Shown here piece by piece: positions 26,390-34,087 of a DNA stretch of 34,087 bases (the first letter of the stretch is position 1; each line of letters opens with the position of its first letter). A model generated the notes under the pieces. The model saw only the letters and a list, made by a program, of their open reading frames with translations. It had not been told where the DNA came from and did not search any database. Origin of the DNA: Rhodospirillaceae bacterium (GTDB lineage Bacteria; Pseudomonadota; Alphaproteobacteria; MPNO01; UBA2964); contig JABJKO010000217.1 in the NCBI GenBank assembly GCA_018660305.1, positions 1-34,087 on the forward strand. The letters are read 5' to 3'. The translations under genes were made by a program, and so were the position numbers.

Positions 26390-27367
26390 ATGGAACTCAG
26401 TATCGCGCTCAACCGCTATGACCGGCATGTGCCGTTCTTCAACGGGACCGTCGCACCGCCCGAGGGCGTCACGTTAAAGCCCCTGGAAATCGGCGAGAGC
26501 GTGCCGTTTCGCGACGGCACCGACCGGCATCCCCGCATTATCAGAGACCTTGAGTTCGATATCGGCGAAATGAGCTTCTCGACCTTTATCATGGCGGTGG
26601 CGCGCGATCCCGACCTGCCGCTGGTTGGCATACCGTGTTTTCCGAGTCGGTTCTTCAGCCCCGGCCAGATTTACGTCAATCCAAACGCCGGCATCGCTGA
26701 ACCCAAGGACCTGACGGGAAAACGCATCGGCGTGCATTCCTTTCAGACGACCCTCTCGGTGCTCGCCAAGGGAGATTTGAAGCTCGATCACGGTGTCGCG
26801 TGGGAGGATTGTTCGTGGCACTGCATGCGCGGTGAAATTATCGAGGCCGATCTTGGCGATGACGTTGAAGTCAGCCAGATCGCGGACGACAAGGATATTG
26901 GCGTGATGCTGATGGAGGGCGAGATCGACGCCCTGATTTCACCACAACCACGAAAATCGATGCTGGCCAACCCGGAGGGCTACCGGCGGCTGTTTGACGA
27001 TCCCATAGCCGAGGACATCAAATATTTCCGGAAACACGGATTTTTCCCGATCATGCATATCATGGTGATGAAGCGTGAAATCGCCGATGCGCGCCCTGAA
27101 CTGCCAAAGGCGATCATGGACATGCACAATCGGGCAAAGGCGCTGGCCTATAGTTTCTACGACGATTCCAACTATGCGCTGCTGGCCTGGTCGCGGAACG
27201 CCCTGGAAGAACAGCACAAGGTACTGGGTTCCGACCCGTGGACCAGCGGCTTTGCCGCTAATAAAAAGAATATAGAACAGTTCATCGGCTATTCGCATGA
27301 TCAACGGCTGATCGATGCGGTCTATCCGGCGGAGCGCTTGTTCCATTCGTCGGTGTTGGATAGCTAA
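26390..27367 (+). CDS. 4,5-dihydroxyphthalate decarboxylase-like / periplasmic-binding-fold protein
   Basis: 325 aa, start fixed by GGGAGAGG just upstream of ATG 26390. It resembles proteins annotated as 4,5-dihydroxyphthalate decarboxylase: LSIALNRYDRHVPF at the N-terminus, YDIGEMS-like FDIGEMSFSTF in the first lobe, DLTGKRIGVHSFQTT in the second, and a conserved HGFFPIMHIMVMKR. The fold is that of type 2 periplasmic binding proteins, but no signal peptide is present, so it is probably cytosolic and an enzyme or sensor rather than a transport component. Phthalate chemistry is not established; many homologues occur in strains without phthalate pathways. The aspartyl protease gene follows 20 bp later on the same strand. 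Confidence 0.82.
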   Translation: MELSIALNRYDRHVPFFNGTVAPPEGVTLKPLEIGESVPFRDGTDRHPRIIRDLEFDIGEMSFSTFIMAVARDPDLPLVGIPCFPSRFFSPGQIYVNPNAGIAEPKDLTGKRIGVHSFQTTLSVLAKGDLKLDHGVAWEDCSWHCMRGEIIEADLGDDVEVSQIADDKDIGVMLMEGEIDALISPQPRKSMLANPEGYRRLFDDPIAEDIKYFRKHGFFPIMHIMVMKREIADARPELPKAIMDMHNRAKALAYSFYDDSNYALLAWSRNALEEQHKVLGSDPWTSGFAANKKNIEQFIGYSHDQRLIDAVYPAERLFHSSVLDS

Positions 27368-27387
27368 GACCGGCGAACGACCCGGCC

Positions 27388-28083
27388 ATGAACCGCCTAT
27401 GGCTGATTGTCGGTGTGGGGATTGCGCTGCTCGCATTGCTGCTGTTCTGGCTCAATGGCCAGCGGCCTCAGGCGCTGGAATCGCGGGACAGCCAGATCGG
27501 CTTTGTCCACGGGCTTCTGCTGCTCGTTCTGGTTGGCTCCGGTGTTCTCGTGCGGTGGCGGGCTCAGTCCCTGGGGCAATGGGGGCGCTATGCTCTGGTC
27601 TGGTCGGCGCTCGGGCTTCTGCTGGTTGGCGGATACAGTTACCGGACGGATATCAATTCTGTCTGGTCGCGCACAATTGCCGCCCTCATGCCCGGCCATC
27701 CGGTTCAGCTCACGGCGGGCACGGTGATCGTCAGCGCCGGTGAAGACCGCCACTTTCGCGTGGATGCGACGGTCGATGGCGCCGCCGTGCGGTTTCTGGT
27801 GGATACCGGGGCGACCAGTATTGTGCTGAGCCGGCAGGACGCGCGGCGCCTGGGGTTTACCGACCATAAGCTCGCCTTTACCCAGCGGACCCAGACGGCC
27901 AATGGGATCGGCCTCGGCGCGCCGGTGCGGTTGCGCGAAATTCGTGTCGGGCCCATTGAGATCCGCAACATTCGCGCCCTGGTGAACAAGGCGCCCCTGT
28001 CGTCTTCGCTGCTGGGAATCGATTTCCTCGATCGGCTGTCGGGCTACTCGGTGAAGGATGGACTGCTCACGCTCAGACGTTAG
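27388..28083 (+). CDS. TIGR02281-type retropepsin-like aspartyl protease, membrane-anchored
   Basis: 231 aa. Three hydrophobic segments at about 3-21, 40-57 and 67-83 precede a retropepsin-like domain with the active site FLVDTGATSIVLS (Asp139). The second half contains LLGIDFLDRLSGYSV, the usual closing motif of the family. Only one DTG is present, so the active enzyme should be a dimer. The catalytic domain would lie on the periplasmic side. This clan AA family is common in alphaproteobacteria, and its targets are unknown. No Shine-Dalgarno is obvious before ATG 27388, only 20 bp after the preceding stop, so translational coupling is possible. Confidence 0.9.
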   Translation: MNRLWLIVGVGIALLALLLFWLNGQRPQALESRDSQIGFVHGLLLLVLVGSGVLVRWRAQSLGQWGRYALVWSALGLLLVGGYSYRTDINSVWSRTIAALMPGHPVQLTAGTVIVSAGEDRHFRVDATVDGAAVRFLVDTGATSIVLSRQDARRLGFTDHKLAFTQRTQTANGIGLGAPVRLREIRVGPIEIRNIRALVNKAPLSSSLLGIDFLDRLSGYSVKDGLLTLRR

Positions 28084-28208
28084 AGCCCTTAGATATTGGA
28101 CTGAGCCCCCATGGCGCAAATCCACCAGAACGGTGGCCGTCATGTCTCGGCGTACCGGATGATGCTATAGGGTGACGCGATCGGCGATTTTGGACGGGAG
28201 CGGCTGTG

Positions 28209-28784
28209 ATGGTCAAGTTGGACAAGATTTATACGCGCGGAGGCGACAAAGGGGAAACTTCGCTCGGCGATGGGTCGCGGTCGCCCAAGGCATCGGCCCG
28301 CATTCATGCCATCGGGGAAATCGATGAGGCTAATGCGACCATCGGGATGGTCCGCGTTGCGGCTGAGGCGGCGGGCGAGGCGTTCCAAGCGTGTTTGGCG
28401 CGCATTCAGAATGACCTTTTCGATCTGGGTGCTGATCTTGCGCGGCCCGGCGATGATCCGGCCGACGGCAATTTGCGTATCCAGGATAATCAGGTCACCC
28501 GGTTGGAGCGGGAAATTGACGATCTTAACGACTCGCTGGCGCCGCTGACCTCTTTTGTGCTGCCCGGCGGCACGGAGTTGGCTGCCCGCCTGCATATTTC
28601 GCGGACCGTAACCCGGCGTGCGGAACGCGCGGTGGCCGCGCTGGCGGCAATCGAGCCGGTTAACGCGCAGGCGCTGGCCTATATAAACCGTTTGTCGGAC
28701 TTAATGTTTGTCATGGGCCGGATCGCCAACGATCAGGGCCGTTCCGACATCCTGTGGCAGCCTGGCATGACCGCTAATCAATAG
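28209..28784 (+). CDS. pduO: PduO-type ATP:cob(I)alamin adenosyltransferase
   Basis: 191 aa. It transfers the adenosyl group of ATP to cob(I)alamin, giving the coenzyme of methylmalonyl-CoA mutase and related enzymes. The ATP-binding N-terminus KIYTRGGDKGETSLGDG is intact, followed by IDEANATIG and, near the C-terminus, RTVTRRAERAV and YINRLSDLMFVMGR, all hallmarks of the PduO type and unlike CobA/CobO. ATG 28209 is preferred to the GTG at 28206 because GGGAG lies eight bases before it. No cobalamin riboswitch is seen in the 125 bp upstream. The mutase itself is not in the window; alphaproteobacteria often keep this gene near acyl-CoA metabolism genes. Confidence 0.94.
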   Translation: MVKLDKIYTRGGDKGETSLGDGSRSPKASARIHAIGEIDEANATIGMVRVAAEAAGEAFQACLARIQNDLFDLGADLARPGDDPADGNLRIQDNQVTRLEREIDDLNDSLAPLTSFVLPGGTELAARLHISRTVTRRAERAVAALAAIEPVNAQALAYINRLSDLMFVMGRIANDQGRSDILWQPGMTANQ

Positions 28785-28968
28785 ATCATCTTGAAAAGAG
28801 CTGTTTTCCGGGGATTTTTCTGGTTCCCAGACGGCTGCGAAACAGCCGGGGATTCACCCTAAATTCAGCCTTATCGCGCATTATTCACCTTAAGAATTTT
28901 AGCATGTGAATGTCTTGAGCCGCCCGACACATGCCGTTGCGGCCGATGTTTGCAGGAGGATGTGAGCG

Positions 28969-29493
28969 GTGAAAGTGAAATTTCTGATTCTTGCGGCACT
29001 AGCCGCAGTTTTTCTCCCCTTTTCCGCCATTGCGGATACCGAAGCGGGCGTGGAAGCCTTTAGAAGCAAGAATTTCGACGTTGCCCTCAAGGAGCTGAGG
29101 CCGGCGGCCAAGGCAGGTGATGCTGCCGCCCTCTATACCCTGGCCCAGATGTATGGCTTTGGCTACGGCGTCAAGAAAGACCTCGCGAAGGCGCTGGAAT
29201 TCTACGGTAAAGCGGCCAATCTCGGTCACGTGCCGGCCCAGAAGGAATACGGTACGGCCCTGGCCATCGGCGATGGTACTGAACAGAACGTGTCCGAAGG
29301 TCTGAAGTGGCTGTTCATTGCCGGTCGGGCCGGTAACGAAGAGGCGCAGCAATATGCGCTGCGTTTCTCCAAATACATGAACCGGTTGGTTGTCATCACG
29401 GCCCGCCGGAAAGCGGTCGAATGGCAAAGCGCCTACAACAGGAAAATCGCTGACGCTGAAGCGACCACCAACGTCACCGCCCCGAAAAATTAA
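28969..29493 (+). CDS. Secreted Sel1-like repeat protein
   Basis: 174 aa, GTG start with AGGAGGA eight bases upstream, an unusually good ribosome site. A signal peptide (KVKFLILAALAAVFLPFSAIA, cleavage after about residue 22) sends it to the periplasm. Two to three Sel1-type helical repeats follow: DAAALYTLAQMYGFGYGV with KDLAKALEFYGKAANLG, then VPAQKEYGTALAIGDG, then SEGLKWLFIAGRAGNEEAQ. The C-terminal 50 residues are charged and repeat-free. Sel1 proteins act as scaffolds in signalling or envelope processes; no partner can be named. It is transcribed alone, convergent with the hydratase gene whose stop lies about 20 bp beyond. Confidence 0.9.
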   Translation: MKVKFLILAALAAVFLPFSAIADTEAGVEAFRSKNFDVALKELRPAAKAGDAAALYTLAQMYGFGYGVKKDLAKALEFYGKAANLGHVPAQKEYGTALAIGDGTEQNVSEGLKWLFIAGRAGNEEAQQYALRFSKYMNRLVVITARRKAVEWQSAYNRKIADAEATTNVTAPKN

Positions 29494-29514
29494 CGCTCCA
29501 GCGGGCTGGATACT

Positions 29515-30240
29515 CTAGCGCGACGACAACACCACCGACAGCAGATTGCCCGCCAGATCATTCGCCGTCTGGTACGGGACGCCGCGCGCCTGCTGCAGGT
29601 AGGATTTGCAGGTGGCCACCGCCTCGCGCTCATATGAGCCGAGCTTTTCCAGAAGACCTTCCACAGCGCTATCCAGTTCCGCGACCGGGACCATTTCGCT
29701 GACCAGCCCGATGGAGACGGCACGGGCGGCATTGATGCTGTCGGTGGAATAGACCATGTGGAGCAGTGATTTCGGCGGAATACGGTCGAGATGCGCCAGC
29801 ATGGCCAGCGTCGGCGGCAAATTGGCGCGCATTTCCGGCAGCAGAAACCGGGCATTGTCGGCAGCGATAGTGATATCGCAGATCGCCGCGATACCGCAGC
29901 CGAGCCCCTGAACCGTCCCCTGTACGCCGGCGATGACCGGCAGTTCCGACTCGCGGATCGCCGCATAAACCCCCAGAAGGGGTTCGATCAGCGCTTCCCG
30001 CATTTCCACGGCGGTGGTCGGTTGGCCCTCGGGCGCCCCCTTGGGGTCCCGGCCCTTGCAGAAATCGTCGCCGGCGCCGCGGAGGACGATGGCGTTGGCC
30101 AGCTTGTCCGATCCCACGTCCCGGATACGGGCCGCGATATCGCGCGCCATGGCGAGGGTCAGCATATTGCCGTCGTCGGGGCGCTCCAGCGTGAGCCTGA
30201 TGATCTTCCCGTCGCGGGTCATGGAATATCCGTCACTCAT
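29515..30240 (-). CDS. Enoyl-CoA hydratase/isomerase family protein 2
   Basis: 241 aa, third gene of a minus-strand operon behind CoA-transferase 2 (19 bp gap). ATG 30240 has AGGGAG about ten bases upstream; a longer open frame extending into the transferase gene lacks crotonase similarity. The crotonase fold is shown by the oxyanion-hole stretch GTVQGLGCGIAAICDI around 108-123 and the preceding ILRGAGDDFCKGRDP-like segment. The first catalytic glutamate is kept (Glu136 in LLPEMR), the second is replaced by His161 (SLLHMVY), the reverse of hydratase 1. Activity could be hydratase, isomerase or hydrolase; the operon suggests a CoA ester made by the adjacent transferase as substrate. Confidence 0.91.
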   Translation of the reverse strand: MSDGYSMTRDGKIIRLTLERPDDGNMLTLAMARDIAARIRDVGSDKLANAIVLRGAGDDFCKGRDPKGAPEGQPTTAVEMREALIEPLLGVYAAIRESELPVIAGVQGTVQGLGCGIAAICDITIAADNARFLLPEMRANLPPTLAMLAHLDRIPPKSLLHMVYSTDSINAARAVSIGLVSEMVPVAELDSAVEGLLEKLGSYEREAVATCKSYLQQARGVPYQTANDLAGNLLSVVLSSR

Positions 30241-30259
30241 GGGTCGTCTTCTCCCTTTT

Positions 30260-31504
30260 TTATGTGGCGTCTTTTTTTGAAGGCGTGTGGATGATCCCGG
30301 CGCCCTGCAGGCTGTCATATTCACTGTCACTGAGGCCGAGAACATCCTGCAGCGCCGCCCGGTTGTGTTCACCCAGAGCCGGCGGGTAGTGATGCGGTGG
30401 TTCTTCCACACCCTGGAACTTGATGGGATTGCCCGCCACACGCGCCCGGTCGCCGTCCTCGTTTTCCAGATCCAGCACCATGTTGCGATGGGCGATCTGT
30501 GGATCGGCGAGGGAATCAGCGACCGTATTGACCTCGCCCACCGGCACGCCGGCCTCCAAAAGAAGCGGTACCCATTCCTTGGCTTCCTTGGCTTGGAAGG
30601 CTTCTTCGAGGATCGGCCACAGGGCCTCCCGGTTTCTGTGTCGGTCATCATTCTTGAGAAATCGTGGGTCTTCGGTGAGGTCGTCGCGGCCCAGGACGCC
30701 GCACAAGCCCTGCCACATGCGTTCGGTATTGGCGGTGATCACGAACTCGGTGTCATTGGCGGCGGCGAAGGACCGGTAGGTGGGAATGGATTCATGGCCG
30801 CTGCCCTGCCGTCCGGGGACTTGGTCCGAATGCAGGTAATAGGCCGCCTGATAGGTCAGCATGGCGACCTGGCAATCGAGCATGGAGATATCGACGAACT
30901 TGCCCTTGCCGGTAGTGCGCCGTTCCTCCAACGCTGAGAGTGAACCAATGGCGGCATACATGCCGGCCGACAGATCACCCAGCGGAATGCCGGAGCGCAC
31001 CGCGGTGCGGCCCGGTTCGCCGGTCAGGCTCATGCCGCCCGACATGGCCTGGACGATCATGTCGTAGGCCGGCCGTTCGCGGTAGGGGCCGTCCTGGCCG
31101 AAGCCGCTGATGGACGCCCAGATCAGACCGGGATTGCGGGCGCTTAAATCCTTGTAAGTCAGCCCGAGCCGGTCGAGCACACCGGGCCGGAAATTCTCCA
31201 TCAGGATGTCCGATTTGTCGGCCAGCTTCTTAACCAGATCGAGGCCTTCGGGCGCCTTCATGTCGATGGCGACGCCCATCTTGTTGCGGTTGATGGACAG
31301 GTAATAGCAGCTCTCCGATCCGACAAAATGGGGCGGCAGGGTCCGCGACCAGTCGCCCGATGGCGCTTCCAGCTTGATGACCTCTGCGCCGAGATCGGCC
31401 AGAATCTGGGTGCTGAACGGCCCGGCCAGAAACTGGGTCAGATCGAGGACCCGAATTCCCGAAAGCGGGCCGGAACGCCCGGCGGGCTGTGTGGCGTCTG
31501 TCAT
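30260..31504 (-). CDS. CaiB/BaiF family (class III) CoA-transferase 2
   Basis: 414 aa. The same architecture as transferase 1: LDLTQFLAGPF near the N-terminus, DILMENFRPGVL at about 99-110, FGQDGPYRERP, TGEPGRTAVRSG, and catalytic Asp177 in PLGDLSAG. It begins only three bases after the stop of the molybdopterin subunit gene and ends 19 bp before hydratase 2, so all three are surely one transcript. Its substrate should be a carboxylic acid that is, or is made from, the compound handled by the molybdoenzyme. Sequence differences from transferase 1 are spread throughout, so these are old paralogues, not a recent copy. Confidence 0.94.
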   Translation of the reverse strand: MTDATQPAGRSGPLSGIRVLDLTQFLAGPFSTQILADLGAEVIKLEAPSGDWSRTLPPHFVGSESCYYLSINRNKMGVAIDMKAPEGLDLVKKLADKSDILMENFRPGVLDRLGLTYKDLSARNPGLIWASISGFGQDGPYRERPAYDMIVQAMSGGMSLTGEPGRTAVRSGIPLGDLSAGMYAAIGSLSALEERRTTGKGKFVDISMLDCQVAMLTYQAAYYLHSDQVPGRQGSGHESIPTYRSFAAANDTEFVITANTERMWQGLCGVLGRDDLTEDPRFLKNDDRHRNREALWPILEEAFQAKEAKEWVPLLLEAGVPVGEVNTVADSLADPQIAHRNMVLDLENEDGDRARVAGNPIKFQGVEEPPHHYPPALGEHNRAALQDVLGLSDSEYDSLQGAGIIHTPSKKDAT

Positions 31505-31507
31505 GCT

Positions 31508-33853
31508 CTATTCCGCGGCCTGCGACGGCGATCCGGCGGCGATCTTGGCGATCAGGCTCATGGGTGTCGCGGGCACATCGGTGAGCACCACCCCATAGGG
31601 TTTCAACGCGTTCTCCACGGCGGCGATGATCGCGGCGGCGGCCGGGATGGTGCCCCCTTCGCCGGCGCCTTTGACCCCCAGCGGGTTCAGGGGTGACGGC
31701 GATTCCACGTGAATGGTTTCCGCATCGATGACATCGCCGGCGGCGGGCAGGAGATATTCCGCGAAGGTGGTGGTCAGCGGGTTGGCGTTATCGTCGTAAT
31801 GCTGTTCTTCGAACAGGGCGTTGCCGATGCCATGGGCAAACCCGCCCTGGACCTGACCATCGACCACCATGGGGTTGATCAGATTGCCGGCGTCATGGGC
31901 GATCACGTAGCGCAGGATTGTCACATGACCGGTCTCCCTATCGACCTCCACCTCGGCCACGTGACAGCCATTGCAATAGGCGGATTGTTCCGGCGAGAAA
32001 TAGTGGGTCGCTTCCAGACCGGGGTCGAAGCCGGGCGGCATGGCGAAGCCCGGTGTGCCGGCCACCGCATGGGCCACCTGGCCCAGGGTGAGCGACATAT
32101 CCGGCACGCCCTGCACGAATACCTTGCCGTCTTCCAACTCGATATCCTCTTCGGCGGCTTCCAACATATGAGCGGCGATCTTGATCACCTTCTCGCGGAC
32201 CTCCAGCGAGGCGAGGTGAACCGACGGTCCGGCATTGGCGGCGATCCGGCTGGCGAAGGTGCCGACGCCATGGGCGATCATGGTGGTATCGGCCAGATGA
32301 ACTTCCACGTCCTCGATGCCAACACCGAATTTCTCGGCGCAGATCTGCGCCATGGTGGTCCGGTGTCCCTGGCCCTGGGGCGCGGCGCCGCTCGCCAGCA
32401 CGATCTTGCCTGATGGTCCGATGCGGACGGTGGCCCCCTCGAAAGGACCCAAACCAGTGCCCTCCACATAGTTGCCGATGCCGATGCCGATCTGGCGTCC
32501 CTGGGCGCGGGCGGCCTGCTGACGGGCAGCGAAGCCGTCGTAATCGATTTTCGCCAGCGCCTCGGCCTGACAGCGCGGATAGTCGCCACTGTCATAGGTC
32601 ACCGGCTTGCCGTCGCGGAAAATCAGACCGACCTTGTAGGGCATCTGATCGGCGGGGATTAAATTGCGGCGGCGGATTTCCGCCGGGTCGAGACCTATTT
32701 TTTCGGCCGCCTTATCCATCAGCCGTTCCATGGCGAACACCGCCTGCGGCCGCCCAGCGCCGCGCACCGGTGTGACCTGGACTTTATTGGTCAGCGCCAC
32801 CGTGGTTTCCAGATGATAGTTCGGGACAATGTAAGGCCCCGGGACCGTGGTGGCGGCGATCAGCGGCGAGACGATGCCCCAGGGCACATAGGCGCCAGAG
32901 TCGTGGATCATGGTCCCGCGTACACCGAGCAGTTTGCCGTCGGCATCGAAGGCGGCTTCCACGTCCCAGTACTGATCGCGCTCCTGGCTGGCGCAGACGA
33001 AATGCTCGCGCCGGTCCTCGATCCACTTGATGGGCCGACCCAGCTTGCGGGCGCAGAACGGGATGACCGCTTCCTCGGAATAAAACATCGCCTTGGGGCC
33101 GAACCCGCCGCCCACATCGGGTGCGATGACATCGATCTCGTTTTCGGTCCAGCCCAGCAATCCAATGATATTGCGTTTGACCTGATGCGGCGTCTGGGTG
33201 GCCGACCATAACATTGTCCGGCCTTCGTCGGGATCGTGCACGGCCAGCGCGCCGCGTCCTTCCAGGGCATGTCCGCCGCCCCGGTGATGGCGGATCGATC
33301 GCGAGACCACATGGGCGGCACCGACAAAGGCGGCATCGGCATTGCCATATTGCGAGACGAATTTCGCCGCCACGTTATCGGTCGCGTTTGAATGAGACAG
33401 GGGGGCGCCGGGCTGCAATGCGTCTTTTGCGTCCGACGCCGCGGGCAGGGGCTCCCAATCGATCTCCACGGCGGCGGCGGCATCCTCGCCGAGATGGCGC
33501 GTATCGCAAATCACCACCGCCACCGGCTCGCCCACATAGGTGACTTCTTCCCGGGCCAGCAGATGCGGCATCATGGGCTGAGTGATGGCCGGGTTGGGCA
33601 GCAGCAGCAGCAGGCGGTTATCGCGTATGTCGGCCGGAAAATCCTGCAGGGTGAACACCGCATGGATCCCCGGCATGGAGAGCGCCGCGCTGGGGTCTAT
33701 CCGGGTGAACCGCGCATGCGGGTGCGGGCTGCGCACAAAGACGGCATGCAGCAAATCCGGCACGGCAATGTCGTCGGTAAACTGGCCCTTGCCGGTCAGC
33801 AGCGCCGGGTCCTCCAGCCGCTTGACCCGTGCCCCGAAAAGTTTGGCGCCCAT
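31508..33853 (-). CDS. Xanthine dehydrogenase/CoxL family molybdopterin-binding large subunit
   Basis: 781 aa from ATG 33853, preceded by GGAAGGAA nine bases upstream. It is the catalytic subunit of a molybdenum hydroxylase that inserts water-derived oxygen into a heteroaromatic, aldehyde or aromatic-CoA substrate. Family features: GARVKRLEDPALLTGKGQF at the N-terminus, APDVGGGFGPK at 244-254, VRGAGRPQ at 363-370 and the catalytic Glu732 in KGAGEGG. The loop RGAGR is the form II type; the AYxCSFR loop of true CO dehydrogenase is absent. The FAD (medium) and 2Fe-2S (small) subunit genes are not adjacent within the window, and the operon continues into a CoA-transferase and hydratase instead. 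Confidence 0.93.
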   Translation of the reverse strand: MGAKLFGARVKRLEDPALLTGKGQFTDDIAVPDLLHAVFVRSPHPHARFTRIDPSAALSMPGIHAVFTLQDFPADIRDNRLLLLLPNPAITQPMMPHLLAREEVTYVGEPVAVVICDTRHLGEDAAAAVEIDWEPLPAASDAKDALQPGAPLSHSNATDNVAAKFVSQYGNADAAFVGAAHVVSRSIRHHRGGGHALEGRGALAVHDPDEGRTMLWSATQTPHQVKRNIIGLLGWTENEIDVIAPDVGGGFGPKAMFYSEEAVIPFCARKLGRPIKWIEDRREHFVCASQERDQYWDVEAAFDADGKLLGVRGTMIHDSGAYVPWGIVSPLIAATTVPGPYIVPNYHLETTVALTNKVQVTPVRGAGRPQAVFAMERLMDKAAEKIGLDPAEIRRRNLIPADQMPYKVGLIFRDGKPVTYDSGDYPRCQAEALAKIDYDGFAARQQAARAQGRQIGIGIGNYVEGTGLGPFEGATVRIGPSGKIVLASGAAPQGQGHRTTMAQICAEKFGVGIEDVEVHLADTTMIAHGVGTFASRIAANAGPSVHLASLEVREKVIKIAAHMLEAAEEDIELEDGKVFVQGVPDMSLTLGQVAHAVAGTPGFAMPPGFDPGLEATHYFSPEQSAYCNGCHVAEVEVDRETGHVTILRYVIAHDAGNLINPMVVDGQVQGGFAHGIGNALFEEQHYDDNANPLTTTFAEYLLPAAGDVIDAETIHVESPSPLNPLGVKGAGEGGTIPAAAAIIAAVENALKPYGVVLTDVPATPMSLIAKIAAGSPSQAAE

Positions 33854-33879
33854 AATCAGATTCCTTCCAACGGAGCCAT

Positions 33880-33986
33880 CACCCCCACCCCAACCCTCCC
33901 CCCTCAAGGGGGAGGGAGTGATAGGTCAGCTCCGCACTAAAATCCTTCCCTCCCCCCTGGAGGGGGAGGGCTAGGGTGGGGGGGAC
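33880..33986. repeat. Composite inverted-repeat element (two hairpins with pairing outer arms)
   Basis: Two near-identical C-rich/G-rich hairpins, each a nine-base CCCTCCCCC/GGGGGAGGG stem with a five-base loop, lie at 33894-33916 and 33948-33970 in opposite orientation. Outer arms at 33881-33890 and 33975-33984 also pair over nine of ten bases. The layout is that of a REP/BIME-like intergenic element, a kind common in alphaproteobacteria. It separates the molybdoenzyme operon from the gene at the right edge. Confidence 0.8.
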
Positions 33987-34011
33987 TGGCTCGATAGTCG
34001 CCATCAAATCT

Positions 34012-34087
34012 TCAACGCGCGAACAGATGGATCGAGCAGACCCCGTGATCGAAGCCCGATATGCCGCCGCCGGTGCAATGGGTCAGC
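34012..34087 (-). CDS. C-terminal tail of a probable thiolase-like protein (partial)
   Basis: Only the last 24 codons are in the window, read from 34086 down to a TGA at 34012-34014. They encode LTHCTGGGISGFDHG followed by VCSIHLFAR. The Cys-x-Gly-Gly-Gly-x-x-Gly pattern near the C-terminus recalls the catalytic cysteine loop of thiolases, which would fit the neighbouring acyl-CoA genes, but the fragment is too short to be sure. A second minus-strand frame also stays open here (stop at 34004-34006) and gives a less protein-like, arginine-rich sequence. About 160 bp containing the inverted-repeat element separate it from the molybdopterin subunit gene. Confidence 0.45.
   Translation of the reverse strand, partial: LTHCTGGGISGFDHGVCSIHLFAR

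Noticed and set aside
25495..26421. Plus-strand 308-codon open frame opposite AEC copy B
   Set aside because: Low-complexity antisense of a membrane protein gene; a genuine gene starts at 26390 in a different frame.
26390..27367. Calling this gene a transporter binding protein for the neighbouring carriers
   Set aside because: The fold fits, but there is no signal peptide and the motifs match the dihydroxyphthalate-decarboxylase-like group.
28084..28208. Possible cobalamin riboswitch before the PduO-type gene
   Set aside because: No B12-box-like sequence or extended pairing could be found in these 125 bp.
28832..28848. Hairpin CGGCTG-CGAAA-CAGCCG after the PduO-type gene
   Set aside because: Six-base stem without a following T run; not convincing as a terminator.
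29515..30651. Long 378-codon open frame that would extend hydratase 2 upstream
   Set aside because: The first 137 codons overlap the CoA-transferase gene in another frame and look like arginine-rich out-of-frame sequence; the ATG at 30240 has a ribosome site and starts the family similarity.
31508..33853. Annotation as CO dehydrogenase large subunit
   Set aside because: The diagnostic AYxCSFR loop is missing; the loop reads VRGAGR, typical of form II and related hydroxylases.

Overview
The window looks like a chromosomal segment of a GC-rich alphaproteobacterium, possibly Rhodospirillales-like. The grounds are high GC with GTG/TTG starts, a tesA–ABC ATPase–FtsX cluster, a PhnN, two class III CoA-transferases paired with enoyl-CoA hydratases, a tripartite tricarboxylate transporter and a CoxL-like molybdoenzyme subunit. 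The taxon is inferred from gene content only. No rRNA, tRNA, CRISPR array, intact IS element or integrase was seen, and no gene-free stretch exceeds about 250 bases.

Layout. 1-5389: 3' part of a large non-ribosomal peptide synthetase (A-T-C-A-T-TE), open at the left edge, facing an Sfp-type phosphopantetheinyl transferase (5404-6144, minus). 6322-8693 (minus): a close-packed tesA – FIST sensor protein – thpR group. 8749-12008 (plus): ABC ATPase plus large FtsX-type permease. 12117-12869: a BI-1/YccA membrane protein followed by a strong terminator. 12940-15846 (minus): phnN, a Rieske oxygenase, and a membrane-anchored HtrA-type protease. 15930-16688: SDR dehydrogenase. 16716-17867 (minus): a lower-GC SGNH-hydrolase-like protein.

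17941-34087 is catabolic and transport territory. A 3'-end fragment of an AEC permease gene (17941-18054) lies next to a TctA-TctB fusion permease and a TctC binding protein. Then come an SDR whose whole catalytic tetrad is replaced, CoA-transferase 1, enoyl-CoA hydratase 1, two tandem full-length AEC permeases, a 4,5-dihydroxyphthalate-decarboxylase/binding-protein-like gene, an aspartyl protease, a PduO-type adenosyltransferase and a Sel1-repeat protein. Last is a minus-strand operon: CoxL-like molybdopterin subunit – CoA-transferase 2 – enoyl-CoA hydratase 2. A composite inverted repeat and the tail of a probable thiolase-like gene close the window.

How they fit: the PPTase is the obvious candidate to prime the NRPS carrier domains. 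The right half suggests uptake of organic acids, activation by CoA transfer and degradation of CoA esters. The main points for follow-up are the NRPS thioesterase with Cys in place of Ser and no Asp at the canonical place, the tetrad-less SDR, the AEC remnant forming a 6.5 kb direct repeat with the intact gene, the TctA-TctB fusion, and the two hydratases that each keep a different one of the two catalytic glutamates.
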